A stretch of DNA of 64,000 nt from Caulobacter mirabilis. GTDB taxonomy: Bacteria; Pseudomonadota; Alphaproteobacteria; Caulobacterales; Caulobacteraceae. The stretch lies in the NCBI RefSeq assembly GCF_002749615.1, contig NZ_CP024201.1, positions 2,418,001 to 2,482,000 of the forward strand, in the 5' to 3' direction. The position numbers and the translations under genes are program-made. Every line of letters begins with the position of its first letter. Position 1 is the stretch's first letter. The notes below the pieces were generated by a model. It had not been told where the DNA came from. It saw only the letters and a program-made list of their open reading frames with translations, and ran no database searches. Shown piece by piece: positions 44,911 to 54,101 of this stretch.

Positions 44911-46230
44911 CTACTCCGCCGCGATCAGCGAGGCGCCCTGCACGTGCGGGCGGCCGGCGCGATAGCTGGTGATGCGCTCTTCCACCTCGTGGCGGAAGTG
45001 GCGGAACAGACCCTGGATCGGCCAGGCGGCCGCATCGCCCAGGGCGCAGATGGTGTGGCCTTCGACCTGGCTAGCAACGTCGAGAAGGGTGTCGATCTCC
45101 TTCATCTCCGCCTCGCCGGTGGCCATGCGCTCCATCACCCGCCACATCCAGCCGGTGCCTTCGCGGCACGGCGTGCACTGGCCGCAGCTCTCGTGCTTGT
45201 AGAAGTAGCTCAGCCGGGCGATCGCCCGGACCAGGTCGGTCGACTTGTCCATGACGATCACGGCGGCGGTGCCCAGGCCCGACTTCAGCTCGCGCAGGGC
45301 GTCGAAATCCATCGGCAGGTCTTCGCATTGCTCGGCCGGGATCATGGCGACCGACGAACCGCCCGGAATGACGGCCTTCAGGTTGCCCCAGCCGCCGCGG
45401 ATGCCGCCGCAGTGGTCTTCCATCAGCTGGCGGAAGGGGATGCTCATCGCCTCTTCCACGTTGCAGGGCAGGTTCACATGCCCGCTGACGCAGAACAGCT
45501 TGGTGCCGGCGTTGTTCGGACGGCCGAAGCCGGCGAACCACCCTGCCCCGCGGCGCAGGATCGTGCCGACGACTGCGATCGACTCGACGTTGTTGACGGT
45601 GGTCGGCATGCCGTAGAGGCCGGCGCCGGCCGGGAACGGCGGCTTGAGGCGCGGCTGGCCCTTCTTGCCTTCCAGGCTTTCCAGCAGCGCGGTTTCCTCG
45701 CCGCAGATATAGGCCCCGCCGCCATGGTGGACGTAGATGTCGAAGTCCCAGCCATGGACGTTGTTCTTGCCGACCAGCTTGGCCTCGTAGGCCTGCTTGA
45801 TCGCTTCCTCGAGCACCTCGCGCTCGCGGACGTACTCGCCGCGGATGTAGATGTAGCAGGCGTGGGCCTGCATCGCGAAGGAGGCGATCAGGCAGCCCTC
45901 GATCAGCAGGTGCGGATCATGGCGCATGATCTCGCGGTCCTTGCAGGTGCCCGGCTCGGACTCGTCGGCGTTGACGACCAGATAGTGCGGCCGCCCGTCC
46001 TTGAGCTCCTTGGGCATGAACGACCACTTCAGGCCGGTGCCGAAGCCCGCCCCGCCGCGGCCGCGCAGGCCCGACTGCTTGATGTTGTCGATGACCCAGT
46101 CGCGACCTGCATCAAGCATGTCCTTCGTGGCGTTCCAGCAGCCGCGCTTCTTCGCCCCTTCCAGACCCCAGTCATGGAGCCCGTAGAGGTTGGTGAAGAT
46201 GCGGTCCTTGTCTTCGAGGATGCCGACCAT
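44911..46230 (-). CDS. nuoF: NADH-quinone oxidoreductase subunit F
   Basis: This 439-residue subunit binds NADH, FMN and cluster N3. The nucleotide/FMN loop [16 protein letters not shown], the NADH site [15 protein letters not shown] and the cluster motif [12 protein letters not shown] are all intact. It starts 4 bp after the small ORF at 46235-46498. Confidence 0.96.
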   Translation of the reverse strand: MVGILEDKDRIFTNLYGLHDWGLEGAKKRGCWNATKDMLDAGRDWVIDNIKQSGLRGRGGAGFGTGLKWSFMPKELKDGRPHYLVVNADESEPGTCKDREIMRHDPHLLIEGCLIASFAMQAHACYIYIRGEYVREREVLEEAIKQAYEAKLVGKNNVHGWDFDIYVHHGGGAYICGEETALLESLEGKKGQPRLKPPFPAGAGLYGMPTTVNNVESIAVVGTILRRGAGWFAGFGRPNNAGTKLFCVSGHVNLPCNVEEAMSIPFRQLMEDHCGGIRGGWGNLKAVIPGGSSVAMIPAEQCEDLPMDFDALRELKSGLGTAAVIVMDKSTDLVRAIARLSYFYKHESCGQCTPCREGTGWMWRVMERMATGEAEMKEIDTLLDVASQVEGHTICALGDAAAWPIQGLFRHFRHEVEERITSYRAGRPHVQGASLIAAE

Positions 46231-46234
46231 GATC

Positions 46235-46498
46235 TCAAACGTTCGGATTAAATGGATTGGCGCGCCGCCACTGCGTGCGGCGCCAGATGACGTAGATCAT
46301 AAGGACCCAGCCCACGGCGATCAGGCCGTAGCCGGCCCAGATCACCCAGTGCGGCCAGGCGAAGACGAAGCGCGACGGCACGATCAGGCCGGCCCCCGCC
46401 AGCACCGCCAGGAAGCCGATCAGGCGTTCCCTCCGGTACAGGCCGCGGAGCGTATCGATGTACGCCACGCGTTTCTTGAAGAGCTCGGCCTCGTCCAT
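46235..46498 (-). CDS. Small membrane protein encoded between nuoE and nuoF
   Basis: The 87-residue product starts with an ATG overlapping the nuoE stop (TGATG). A charged N-terminus ([19 protein letters not shown]) is followed by two hydrophobic spans ([20 protein letters not shown] and [20 protein letters not shown]) and a basic tail. It is the first of four extra ORFs in the nuo cluster. I do not recognise a family; its position makes it a candidate Complex I accessory or assembly protein. Confidence 0.8.
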   Translation of the reverse strand: MDEAELFKKRVAYIDTLRGLYRRERLIGFLAVLAGAGLIVPSRFVFAWPHWVIWAGYGLIAVGWVLMIYVIWRRTQWRRANPFNPNV

Positions 46499-47184
46499 CA
46501 GGCGGCAGGCTCCGCCTTCTTGGCCTTCTTCGCCTTTTCGGGCGCGTTGGGCAGCTTGATCTTCTTGGCCGCCGAGCCGTCGTACAGCTTCGGATCGGTC
46601 AGGGTCTGGATCTTGTCGTGCGGCTCGGACGCCTTGCGGCCCACGTAGGAGCCCGGCTTGGGCTTCTTGCCGGCGGCGAAGTCGTCGATGATCTGGCCCA
46701 GGGTCTCCGGGGTCAGGTCCTCGTAGTAGTAGTCGTTGATCGCGGCCATCGGCGCGTTGCTGCACGCGCCCAGGCACTCGACCTCTTCCCAGCTGAACTT
46801 GCCGTCGGCCGAGACGTGGTTTTTCGGCCCGATCTTGTCGTGCAGGACCTTCTTCAGGTCGTTGGCGCCGCACAGCATGCACGGCGTGGTGCCGCACAGC
46901 TGGACGAAGGCCACCTTGCCGACCGGCTCAAGCTGGAACATCGTGTAGAAGGTCACGACCTCCAGCACGCGGATCACCGGCATGCCGAGCATCTCGGCGA
47001 TCGCGCGGATCGCCGGCTCCGACACCCAGCCTTCCTGCTTCTGGACCAGCCACAGGATCGGGATCACCGCCGATTGGCGACGCTCGGCCGGGTACTTGGC
47101 GATCCACCACTGAGCCTTCTTCAGCGTGTCCTTGCTGAAGTCGAAGGAAGCGGGTTGCTCTTTCGCGAGACGACGAACGCTCAC
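46498..47184 (-). CDS. nuoE: NADH-quinone oxidoreductase subunit E
   Basis: The 228-residue thioredoxin-like subunit binds the [2Fe-2S] cluster N1a through [10 protein letters not shown] and [10 protein letters not shown]. After about residue 165 there is an extra lysine/alanine-rich tail ([14 protein letters not shown] at the end) not needed for the cluster. Start is GTG overlapping the nuoD stop (GTGA). Confidence 0.94.
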   Translation of the reverse strand: MSVRRLAKEQPASFDFSKDTLKKAQWWIAKYPAERRQSAVIPILWLVQKQEGWVSEPAIRAIAEMLGMPVIRVLEVVTFYTMFQLEPVGKVAFVQLCGTTPCMLCGANDLKKVLHDKIGPKNHVSADGKFSWEEVECLGACSNAPMAAINDYYYEDLTPETLGQIIDDFAAGKKPKPGSYVGRKASEPHDKIQTLTDPKLYDGSAAKKIKLPNAPEKAKKAKKAEPAA

Positions 47185-48395
47185 CGGTCGATCTCTCCAA
47201 ACACGATATCAAGGGAGCCGAGGATGGCGCTGACGTCGGCCAGCTGGTGGCCGCGGTTCATGAAGTCCATCGCCGCCAGGTGCGGGAAGCCGGGCGCCCG
47301 GATCTTGCAGCGATAGGGCTTGTTGCCGCCATCGCTGACCAGGAACACGCCGAACTCGCCCTTCGGGGCCTCGACAGCCGTGTAGACCTCGCCCGGCGGG
47401 GTCCGGAAGCCCTCGGTGTAGAGCTTGAAGTGGTGGATCAGCGCTTCCATCGAGCGCTTCATCTCGCCCCGGCGCGGCGGCGCGACCTTGTTGTCCTCGG
47501 TCAGGACCGGGCCGCGGGTCTTGCGCAGCATGTCGCAGGCCTGGCGGATGATCTTAACCGACTCCCGCATCTCCTGCATGCGGCACAGGTAGCGGTCGTA
47601 GCAGTCGCCGTTGACGCCCAGCGGGATGTCGAACTCGAAGTCGTTGTAGTTCTCGTACGGCTGGTTGCGGCGCAGGTCCCAGGCAATGCCCGAACCGCGC
47701 ACCATCACGCCCGAGAAGCTCCAACGGATCGCGTCCTCGCGCGTCACCACGCCGATGTCGACGTTGCGCTGCTTGAAGATGCGGTTGCCGGTGATCAGGG
47801 TCTCGATGTCGTCGCAGGTCTTGGGGAACGCGACGGCCCAGGCGTCGATATCCTCGACCAGGGCGTCCGGCAGGTCCTGGTGGACGCCGCCCGGACGGAA
47901 GTAGTTGCTGTGCAGGCGAGCGCCGCAGGCGCGCTCGTAGAACACCATCAGCTTCTCGCGGTCCTCGAAGCCCCAGAGCGGCGGCGTCAGGGCGCCCACG
48001 TCCATGGCCTGGGTCGTCACGTTCAGCAGGTGGTTCAGGATCCGGCCGATTTCCGAGTACAGGACGCGGATGATGCGGCCGCGGATCGGCACGTCGATGT
48101 CCAGCAGCTTCTCGATGGCCAGGCAGAAGGCGTGTTCCTGGTTCATCGGCGCCACGTAGTCGAGGCGGTCGAAGTACGGGATGTTCTGGAGGTAGGTCCG
48201 GGCCTCCATCAGCTTCTCGGTGCCGCGATGCAGCAGACCGACGTGCGGGTCGACCCGCTCGACGATCTCGCCGTCGAGCTCGAGCACAAGGCGCAGCACG
48301 CCGTGCGCGGCCGGGTGCTGGGGACCGAAGTTGATGTTGAACTTGCGGACCGGGGTTTCCGGAACCAGCGGCAGGTTGGCGGCGTCGTCGGCCAT
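47181..48395 (-). CDS. nuoD: NADH-quinone oxidoreductase subunit D
   Basis: The 404-residue subunit forms the quinone site with Nuo[21 protein letters not shown] with the quinone-site histidine, [15 protein letters not shown], and the C-terminal [18 protein letters not shown] are conserved. NuoC and NuoD are separate genes here, unlike the fused E. coli form. Three bases separate it from nuoC. Confidence 0.96.
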   Translation of the reverse strand: MADDAANLPLVPETPVRKFNINFGPQHPAAHGVLRLVLELDGEIVERVDPHVGLLHRGTEKLMEARTYLQNIPYFDRLDYVAPMNQEHAFCLAIEKLLDIDVPIRGRIIRVLYSEIGRILNHLLNVTTQAMDVGALTPPLWGFEDREKLMVFYERACGARLHSNYFRPGGVHQDLPDALVEDIDAWAVAFPKTCDDIETLITGNRIFKQRNVDIGVVTREDAIRWSFSGVMVRGSGIAWDLRRNQPYENYNDFEFDIPLGVNGDCYDRYLCRMQEMRESVKIIRQACDMLRKTRGPVLTEDNKVAPPRRGEMKRSMEALIHHFKLYTEGFRTPPGEVYTAVEAPKGEFGVFLVSDGGNKPYRCKIRAPGFPHLAAMDFMNRGHQLADVSAILGSLDIVFGEIDR

Positions 48396-48398
48396 GGT

Positions 48399-49013
48399 CT
48401 AGCTCCCCGCCTTCTCGTCGCCGGGCAGCGCGTACTGAGCGCCTTCCCAGGGCGAGAGGAAATCGAACTGGCGGAACTCGGCGATCTTCACCGGCTCGTA
48501 GACGACCCGCTTCAGCTCGTCGTCGTAGCGGACCTCGACGTAGCCGGTCATCGGGAAGTCCTTCCGCAGCGGATGGCCGTGGAAGCCGTAGTCGGTCAGC
48601 AGGCGGCGCAGATCCGGGTGGCCTTCGAAGAAGATCCCGTACATGTCGAACGCCTCGCGCTCGAACCATTCGGCGGCCGGGAAGACCTGCCAGACGCTGG
48701 GGACCGGCGTGTCCTCGTCGGTCTGCACCTTCAGGCGGACGCGGTGGTTCTTCACCATCGACAGCAGGTGGTAGACCACGTCGAAGCGCTGGGCGCGCTC
48801 CGGATAGTCGACGCCGCACAGGTCCACCAGCTGGTGGAAGCGCAGGTCCGCGTGATCGCGCAGGAAGGTCAGGGCCTCGGCGATACGGCCGGCCGGGCCC
48901 GCCAGGGTCAGCTCGCCATACTCGATATGGAAGGCCGTGATCGAACCGGCGCTGTTGGCCAGGATGGCCTGGCCGAGCGCTTCCAGCTTGGGGGCTTCGA
49001 GGTCAGCGCTCAT
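48399..49013 (-). CDS. nuoC: NADH-quinone oxidoreductase subunit C
   Basis: The 204-residue 30-kDa-type subunit has the family signature [20 protein letters not shown] and the [16 protein letters not shown] motif. The ATG overlaps the nuoB stop (ATGA); the upstream in-frame extension is a shadow of nuoB. Confidence 0.95.
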   Translation of the reverse strand: MSADLEAPKLEALGQAILANSAGSITAFHIEYGELTLAGPAGRIAEALTFLRDHADLRFHQLVDLCGVDYPERAQRFDVVYHLLSMVKNHRVRLKVQTDEDTPVPSVWQVFPAAEWFEREAFDMYGIFFEGHPDLRRLLTDYGFHGHPLRKDFPMTGYVEVRYDDELKRVVYEPVKIAEFRQFDFLSPWEGAQYALPGDEKAGS

Positions 49014-49570
49014 CGCTCGATCGTCCCCGTGCGGCGAATCTTCTTCTGCAGCTGCAGGATGCCGTAGACCAGCGCCTCGGCGGTCGGCGGGCAGCCCGGG
49101 ATGTAGATGTCGACCGGGACGACGCGGTCGCAGCCGCGCACGACGCTGTAGCTGTAGTAGTAATAGCCGCCGCCGTTGGCGCAGCTGCCCATCGACAGGA
49201 CGTACCGCGGCTCGGGCATCTGGTCGTAGACCTTGCGCAGCGCGGGGGCCATCTTGTTGGTCAGGGTGCCGGCGACGATCATCACGTCGCTCTGGCGCGG
49301 ACTGGCGCGCGGCGCGGCGCCGTAGCGCTCCATGTCGTAGCGCGGCATCGAGGCCTGCATCATCTCGACGGCGCAGCAGGCCAGGCCGAAGGTCATCCAC
49401 ATCAGCGAGCCGGTGCGGGCCCAGGTGATGAGGTCGTCGGCGGCGGCCGTGACGAAGCCCTTGTCGGCGAGCTGCTGCGAGACGCCGTCGAAGTACGGGT
49501 CGTGGAGCTTGGGGTCGTAGCCCTGGACCGTGGTCCGGCCAGCAGCGCCCGCGGGAACGATTACTCCCAT
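49010..49570 (-). CDS. nuoB: NADH-quinone oxidoreductase subunit B
   Basis: The 186-residue subunit ligates cluster N2, using the tandem cysteines in [10 protein letters not shown] with [15 protein letters not shown] and [14 protein letters not shown]. The ATG at 49570 has AAGGGAG ten bases upstream and gives the usual N-terminus; an in-frame ATG at 49591 is less likely. It overlaps the nuoA stop by 10 bp. Confidence 0.96.
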   Translation of the reverse strand: MGVIVPAGAAGRTTVQGYDPKLHDPYFDGVSQQLADKGFVTAAADDLITWARTGSLMWMTFGLACCAVEMMQASMPRYDMERYGAAPRASPRQSDVMIVAGTLTNKMAPALRKVYDQMPEPRYVLSMGSCANGGGYYYYSYSVVRGCDRVVPVDIYIPGCPPTAEALVYGILQLQKKIRRTGTIER

Positions 49571-49938
49571 TCCAGGGCTCCCTTCTTCCATTCGTAGATG
49601 AAGCCGACGGTCAGAACGCCCAGGAAACCCATCATGGACCAGAAGGCGAATTGCATTTGTTCAACCGGCAGCTTCATGAGGCTGACCGCCCAGGGGAACA
49701 GGAACGCCACTTCGAGGTCGAAGATGATGAACAGGATCGACACCAGGTAGAACCGGATGTCGAACTTCATCCGCGCATCGTCGAACGCGTTGAAACCGCA
49801 CTCGTAGGCGGAGAGCTTTTCGGGGTCCGGCGCGGCAGGCGCGAAGACCGCGGAGGCGACGATGAATCCGACGCCGAGCACGGCCGCGATTCCGAGAAGA
49901 ATCACGATCGGCAGATACTGTAGGAGAAAGGCTTCCAT
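49561..49938 (-). CDS. nuoA: NADH-quinone oxidoreductase subunit A
   Basis: The 125-residue, three-helix subunit starts at the ATG at 49938 with GGGGAA upstream. The matrix loop [22 protein letters not shown] with its cysteine (the residue that reports active/deactive state in related enzymes) and [13 protein letters not shown] are present. It heads the operon; a palindrome lies about 70 bp upstream. Confidence 0.95.
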   Translation of the reverse strand: MEAFLLQYLPIVILLGIAAVLGVGFIVASAVFAPAAPDPEKLSAYECGFNAFDDARMKFDIRFYLVSILFIIFDLEVAFLFPWAVSLMKLPVEQMQFAFWSMMGFLGVLTVGFIYEWKKGALEWE

Positions 49939-50008
49939 GTGTTCCCCGGGGAGGAGTCGGGCGCCTTGTAGCGCGCAGTCGCGCGGCATTCAAACGAACC
50001 GGCACTAT

Positions 50009-50023
50009 TGAGAACCGTTCTCA
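50009..50023. promoter_or_regulatory. Perfect 15-bp palindrome upstream of nuoA
   Basis: TGAGAAC-C-GTTCTCA is a perfect 7-bp inverted repeat with one central base, between divergent nuoA (71 bp away) and the AbgT gene (81 bp away). The TTCTCA/TGAGAA arms resemble some Fur-type boxes (GAGAAT-N-ATTCTC), and GTTC is also the LexA half-site, so the cognate protein is open. Confidence 0.5.
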
Positions 50024-50103
50024 GACTTGCCGCCTAAGCGAACGCCGTGCAGTGATCTTGTCATGACCTCCCGTCACTTCGCCAGCCAAGCCCGGAACGC
50101 CGG

Positions 50104-51648
50104 ATGAGCGACGAAACCGGCCCACGCCGTCGCAGCCTGCTCGATCTGGTGGAGCGGGTCGGCGACCGCCTGCCGGACCCCGTCTTTATCTTCCTGTGGC
50201 TGATCGGCGTTCTCGTCGTGGCCAGCATCGTCTGCGCGGCCCTCGGCGTGTCGGCGGTCAATCCGATCACCCAGGAGACTCTGGTCGCCAAAAGCCTGCT
50301 GGAGCCGGGCAACGTTCGCCTCCTGCTGACCGAGATGGCCAAGACCTTCACCGGCTTCGCGCCGCTGGGCCTGGTGCTGCTGGTCATGCTGGGCGCCGGC
50401 GTGGCCGAGCGGGTCGGACTGCTCGACTCGGCGATCCGGACCCTGGTCACCGCCAGCCCCCGCCGCCTGCTGACGCCGATGGTGCTGGTCATCGGCCTGC
50501 TGTCGAACCACGCCGCCGATTCCGGGATCGTCGTTCTGCCGCCGCTGGCCGCCATGGTCTTCGCCGCCGCCGGGCGGCATCCGATCGCCGGCCTGGCCTG
50601 CGCCTACGCCGCCTCGATCGCCTCGTTCGCGGGCAATCCCCTGCCCGGCCAGTTCGACGCCCTGATCCTGGGCTTCACCGAGCCGGCCGCGCGACTGCTG
50701 GATCCGCACTGGACCGCCAACCTGGCCGGCAACTGGTTCTTCACCGCCGCCGGCTGCCTGACCTTCACCCTGGTCGGCTGGTGGGTGACCGACCGCATCG
50801 TCGAGCCCCGCCTCGGCCCCTGGGAGGGCCCCCGCTCGCTGGGAGACGACGACCAGGCTCCCGACGCCGCGCCGCGCGGCGCGCTGCTCTGGGCCGGCCT
50901 GGCGGCGCTGGGCGTCGTGCTGCTGTGGGCGGCGCTGACCCTCCTGCCCGGCGCCCCGCTGCGCGACGCGACAGCCCAGGGCCCGGCGCAGTGGACGCCC
51001 TTCTTCCGGTCGCTGATCACGGCCTTCTTCCTGCTCTTCCTGGCGGCGGGCTGCGCCTATGGCATTCGCACGCGCCAGATCCGCAAGGACAGCGACGTCG
51101 TCCGGCTCGCCGCCGATTCGATCGCCGCCATGGCGCCCTACATCGTGCTGGCCTTCGCCGCCTCGCACTTCATCGCCATGTTCAACTGGTCGAACCTGGG
51201 CGCCATCACCGCCATCAAGGGCGCCGCCGCCCTGCGCGAGTCGGGGTTGCCCCTGCCCTTCATCCTGATGGGGGTCACCGTCCTAGCCGCGGTGCTGGAC
51301 ATGTTCATCTCGTCCGCCTCGGCGAAATGGGCCGCCCTGGGCCCGGTCGTTGTGCCGATGCTGATGCTGCTGGGCGTCAGTCCGGAGATGACCACCGCCG
51401 CCTATCGGATGGGCGACTCGAGTCTCGTCATCGCTTCGCCGATGAGCGCCTACTTCATCTTGATTCTGGGGTTCGCCCAGCGCTGGAAGCCCGGCCTGGG
51501 GATTGGCGGCCTGCTCGCGGTCCTGCTGCCGCTTGGCGTCGCGTTCTTCGCCTCAGCCCTTGTAATGACTGGACTTTGGGCCCTGTTCGAACTCGCCACG
51601 GGGCCTGTCGCGCCATTTCATTACGTGATCGTCGCACACGGCGGTTGA
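50104..51648 (+). CDS. AbgT-family transporter
   Basis: The 514-residue polytopic protein has the AbgT signature LPDPVFIFLWLIG at residues about 24-36, FAPLGLVLLVMLGAGVAERVGL, SNHAADSGIVVLPPLAA and SSASAKWAALGPVVVPML. Members import p-aminobenzoyl-glutamate or export sulfonamides with proton coupling; which applies is unknown. It is divergent from the nuo operon. Confidence 0.9.
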   Translation: MSDETGPRRRSLLDLVERVGDRLPDPVFIFLWLIGVLVVASIVCAALGVSAVNPITQETLVAKSLLEPGNVRLLLTEMAKTFTGFAPLGLVLLVMLGAGVAERVGLLDSAIRTLVTASPRRLLTPMVLVIGLLSNHAADSGIVVLPPLAAMVFAAAGRHPIAGLACAYAASIASFAGNPLPGQFDALILGFTEPAARLLDPHWTANLAGNWFFTAAGCLTFTLVGWWVTDRIVEPRLGPWEGPRSLGDDDQAPDAAPRGALLWAGLAALGVVLLWAALTLLPGAPLRDATAQGPAQWTPFFRSLITAFFLLFLAAGCAYGIRTRQIRKDSDVVRLAADSIAAMAPYIVLAFAASHFIAMFNWSNLGAITAIKGAAALRESGLPLPFILMGVTVLAAVLDMFISSASAKWAALGPVVVPMLMLLGVSPEMTTAAYRMGDSSLVIASPMSAYFILILGFAQRWKPGLGIGGLLAVLLPLGVAFFASALVMTGLWALFELATGPVAPFHYVIVAHGG

Positions 51649-51713
51649 CACGCAGAGGGCCCGGTCATATCAGACGCCCCTCGCCGCAACGGCGGCCCCA
51701 CAAGGGTCCTCAA

Positions 51714-51790
<77 letters not shown>

Positions 51791-51825
51791 CTTTCCCCTT
51801 GGAAAGTCAGGCGTTCAAGCGAGAA

Positions 51826-51848
51826 GGACCCCGCCTCGCGGGGCGTCC
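51826..51848 (+). terminator. Hairpin downstream of tRNA-Asp
   Basis: GGAC-CCCGC and GCGGG-GTCC form a strong stem with a 3-base loop and one bulged base, 36 bp after the tRNA. No T-run follows, so intrinsic termination is uncertain. A smaller CTTTCC-CCTT-GGAAAG hairpin lies just before it at 51791-51806. Confidence 0.45.
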
Positions 51849-51986
51849 GAAATCCTCCAGATGTTTCATCCCGCGCCCAGAGCCTTAGCGCTATTGTGGC
51901 TGAGGCGAAGCGCTTCGCGGCGGCGCTGAAACAGACGTCGTCCCCCCGCGCGCGCCTGCCGCGGCCCGTTCGCAGGACGTCCGCCG

Positions 51987-52193
51987 CTACCAGCGCCAGA
52001 GCGTCAGGTTCTCGCGCGCCTTGCGGGCTAGCACCCGGGCGCCGATCAGGATTTCCACCGCGATGTAGTGATGCGACTCGATCAGGACCGATTCCGCGAC
52101 GTCCTCGACGCTGAGGTAGTCAGGCACCGCCTCCAGTCGGAGCGTCGGCGCGGCGTAGCGGTCGTCCTCGATCAGAAGGGTCAGGTCTCGCAT
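51987..52193 (-). CDS. Small hypothetical protein
   Basis: The 68-residue product starts at the ATG at 52193 with GGGAGGAC upstream, preferred to an in-frame ATG at 52250. It is soluble and mixed alpha/beta, with LLIEDDRYAAPTLRLEAVPD at the N-terminus, acidic VEDVAESVLIE, and a final basic helix ARVLARKARENLTLWRW. No family recognised. It is monocistronic. Confidence 0.65.
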   Translation of the reverse strand: MRDLTLLIEDDRYAAPTLRLEAVPDYLSVEDVAESVLIESHHYIAVEILIGARVLARKARENLTLWRW

Positions 52194-52242
52194 CCCGTCC
52201 TCCCGCTTTCGATTTCTTCGGAGCCCGGGCAGGATAGCGCTG

Positions 52243-52251
52243 TTATCCACA
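52243..52251 (+). promoter_or_regulatory. Consensus DnaA-box sequence
   Basis: TTATCCACA matches the E. coli-type DnaA-box consensus exactly and lies in a short intergenic gap about 50 bp upstream of the 68-residue ORF. A single site is weak evidence; chance occurrence at about one per 130 kb per strand (4^8-9 scale) is low in GC-rich DNA but not negligible. Confidence 0.35.
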
Positions 52252-52313
52252 GCTGCGCGTTCACAACGGCGCGACTCGATCGGCCGAGCGAAGCCCTCTC
52301 AGTCGACCTCGAA

Positions 52314-52793
52314 CTACTCGACGACGTGAAACCGGACCGGCCCCCAGCGCAACGGGCCCAGCGACTTGCGTCCGAAGATATAGCGCTTGTTCGGCAAAAC
52401 GTTGATCAGAGGACGCCCGCCCTCGACCTTGTCGCAACGCAAGGCGATCGGCTCGTCCTCCCTCTCGACGAAGTAGCTGAACTCCGCGCCGCCGCCGATC
52501 CGGTAGCTTCCGCCGAAACCTTCAGACGCGGAAACCGAGCAGTCGATCGTCACGGCCGAGACGTTGGCGATGGAAACTCGATAGCCCAGCAGCGGCTGCC
52601 TGTATTCCGGGGGCCGGAGCATCGTCACGGCCAGCCGAGCCGGCACGCGTCCCTCGGGCCGCACCGCGTCGATATTGGCCTTCGGCGGCGGCAACGTCGC
52701 CGTCCGGCCTTTCGGGATGTCCTGCGCCGCGGCCTCCGAAGCGCCCGCCGCCATCAGCGCCACGGCGACGGCCGCCGAAATCATGGTCCTCAT
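52314..52793 (-). CDS. Secreted hypothetical protein
   Basis: The 159-residue product has a signal peptide ending ASEAAAQD. The mature region contains YRVSIANVSAVTIDC, SYRIGGGAEFSYFVE and a conserved-looking RYIFGRKSLGPLRWGPVRF, suggesting a beta-rich periplasmic domain with one cysteine pair (TIDC and ALRC). Its start overlaps the stop of the upstream membrane protein (ATGA), so they form a two-gene operon. Function unknown. Confidence 0.65.
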   Translation of the reverse strand: MRTMISAAVAVALMAAGASEAAAQDIPKGRTATLPPPKANIDAVRPEGRVPARLAVTMLRPPEYRQPLLGYRVSIANVSAVTIDCSVSASEGFGGSYRIGGGAEFSYFVEREDEPIALRCDKVEGGRPLINVLPNKRYIFGRKSLGPLRWGPVRFHVVE

Positions 52794-53254
52794 GCCGCCC
52801 CCCGCCTGCCGTCTCCGCCGGACGTGTCGTCCTCGGGCGCCTGGGACCTCTCGCCCCGGCCCAGGATGTACCCCGCGATCGTCCCGAACAGGCCGACCAC
52901 CGGGGCGATCTGCTCGGTCGTGTAGGCGGAGGCCACCACCGCCAGGGTGCCGAAGACGATGATGGTGATGACATAGATGCGCAGCACCAGCGCCGAGACC
53001 CGTCGCTGCCGGCTGATCAGGTACAGGAAGAGCAGCGCCACCAGGCCGAAGCCCATGATGATGTAGGTCAGCTGCATTTCCTGGCTCAGATGCAGCCCGC
53101 CGCGTTCGACCATCTCGATGGCTTCACCGGGCCCGACCCGGCTCGCCTCCACGCCATCGGCCAGCGCCGGCGCCGCGGTGTGGGCGGGACCTTCGGACGC
53201 AGCCTGAATGTCTGAATTCGCGACTCTCGCGCCGCTCGCCGGAACCGGCATCAC
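52790..53254 (-). CDS. Uncharacterised membrane protein
   Basis: This 154-residue protein has a hydrophilic N-terminal region, then spans LTYIIMGFGLVALLFLYLIS and IYVITIIVFGTLAVVASAY, and a third hydrophobic stretch IAPVVGLFGTIAGYILGRG with glycines spaced as in small channel/scaffold helices. The tail is acidic. Partner of the secreted protein encoded downstream. No family recognised. Confidence 0.6.
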   Translation of the reverse strand: MMPVPASGARVANSDIQAASEGPAHTAAPALADGVEASRVGPGEAIEMVERGGLHLSQEMQLTYIIMGFGLVALLFLYLISRQRRVSALVLRIYVITIIVFGTLAVVASAYTTEQIAPVVGLFGTIAGYILGRGERSQAPEDDTSGGDGRRGAA

Positions 53255-53441
53255 ACCCCTCCGTACAATCCAGGCGTGAATTTCGCATAGCGGCGTTCTC
53301 TAATCCAGCCCCGCGCGGGGAGGAGCGGATTTCCGTGCGGAAGTCGGCTGATCGCTCCGCTCCCTGAGGAATAACCGCTCGCCTTCACGGCTTCCTGTCC
53401 CTATAGGGCGCGCAAACGACGTCTCGTGGAGACCCCCCAAT

Positions 53442-54086
53442 ATGCTGAGCTGGTTTCGGGCGATCATGCCGAAGGAGGATCGCTTCTTCGAGCTGTACCG
53501 GCGCCATACCCAGACGCTGGTGAGCGGCGCGGCCGCCCTGCGCGAACTGCTGGATGGCGGCGACGGCGTGCCCGCCGCCTGCGAACGCATCTTCCGGCAC
53601 GAGGACGAGGCGGACGCCGTCGCGCGCGAGGGCATGCTGCTGGTCCGCAAGACCTTCATCACTCCGTTCGACCGGATCGACATCCAGAGCCTGTTCAGCT
53701 CGCTGGACGACTCCATCGACCAGATGAAGAAGACCGCCAAGGCGATCACGCTGTTCGAGGCGACCGAGTTCGAGCCGCAGATGCGCGAAATGGCCGACAT
53801 CATCGTCAAATGCGCCAACCTGACCAGCGAGATGGTCGCCCTGCTGCCGCAGATGCGCCAGAACGCCGGCGCTCTGAACGCGCTGGCCGAACAGATCGTC
53901 GGCCTGGAGGACGAGTCCGACCATGTCTGCGACGCCGGCCTGAAGGCGCTGTACCTGAAGCACCGCGACGGCAACGCCATGGGCTACATCGTCGGGGCCG
54001 AGATCTACGACCATCTCGAGAAGGTGGTCGACCGGTTCGAGGATGTCGCCAACGGCATCACCGGCATCCTGATCGAGCACCTGTAG
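53442..54086 (+). CDS. PhoU-like Pit accessory protein (DUF47)
   Basis: The 214-residue all-helical protein begins FRAIMPKEDRFFELYRRHT and contains EDEADAVAREGM and LDDSIDQMKKTAKAI, typical of DUF47 PhoU-like proteins that accompany Pit transporters. It lies 15 bp before the pit gene, so it probably regulates the transporter. Cytoplasmic. Confidence 0.9.
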   Translation: MLSWFRAIMPKEDRFFELYRRHTQTLVSGAAALRELLDGGDGVPAACERIFRHEDEADAVAREGMLLVRKTFITPFDRIDIQSLFSSLDDSIDQMKKTAKAITLFEATEFEPQMREMADIIVKCANLTSEMVALLPQMRQNAGALNALAEQIVGLEDESDHVCDAGLKALYLKHRDGNAMGYIVGAEIYDHLEKVVDRFEDVANGITGILIEHL

Positions 54087-54101
54087 AGCCCGCGCCCGGT
54101 C

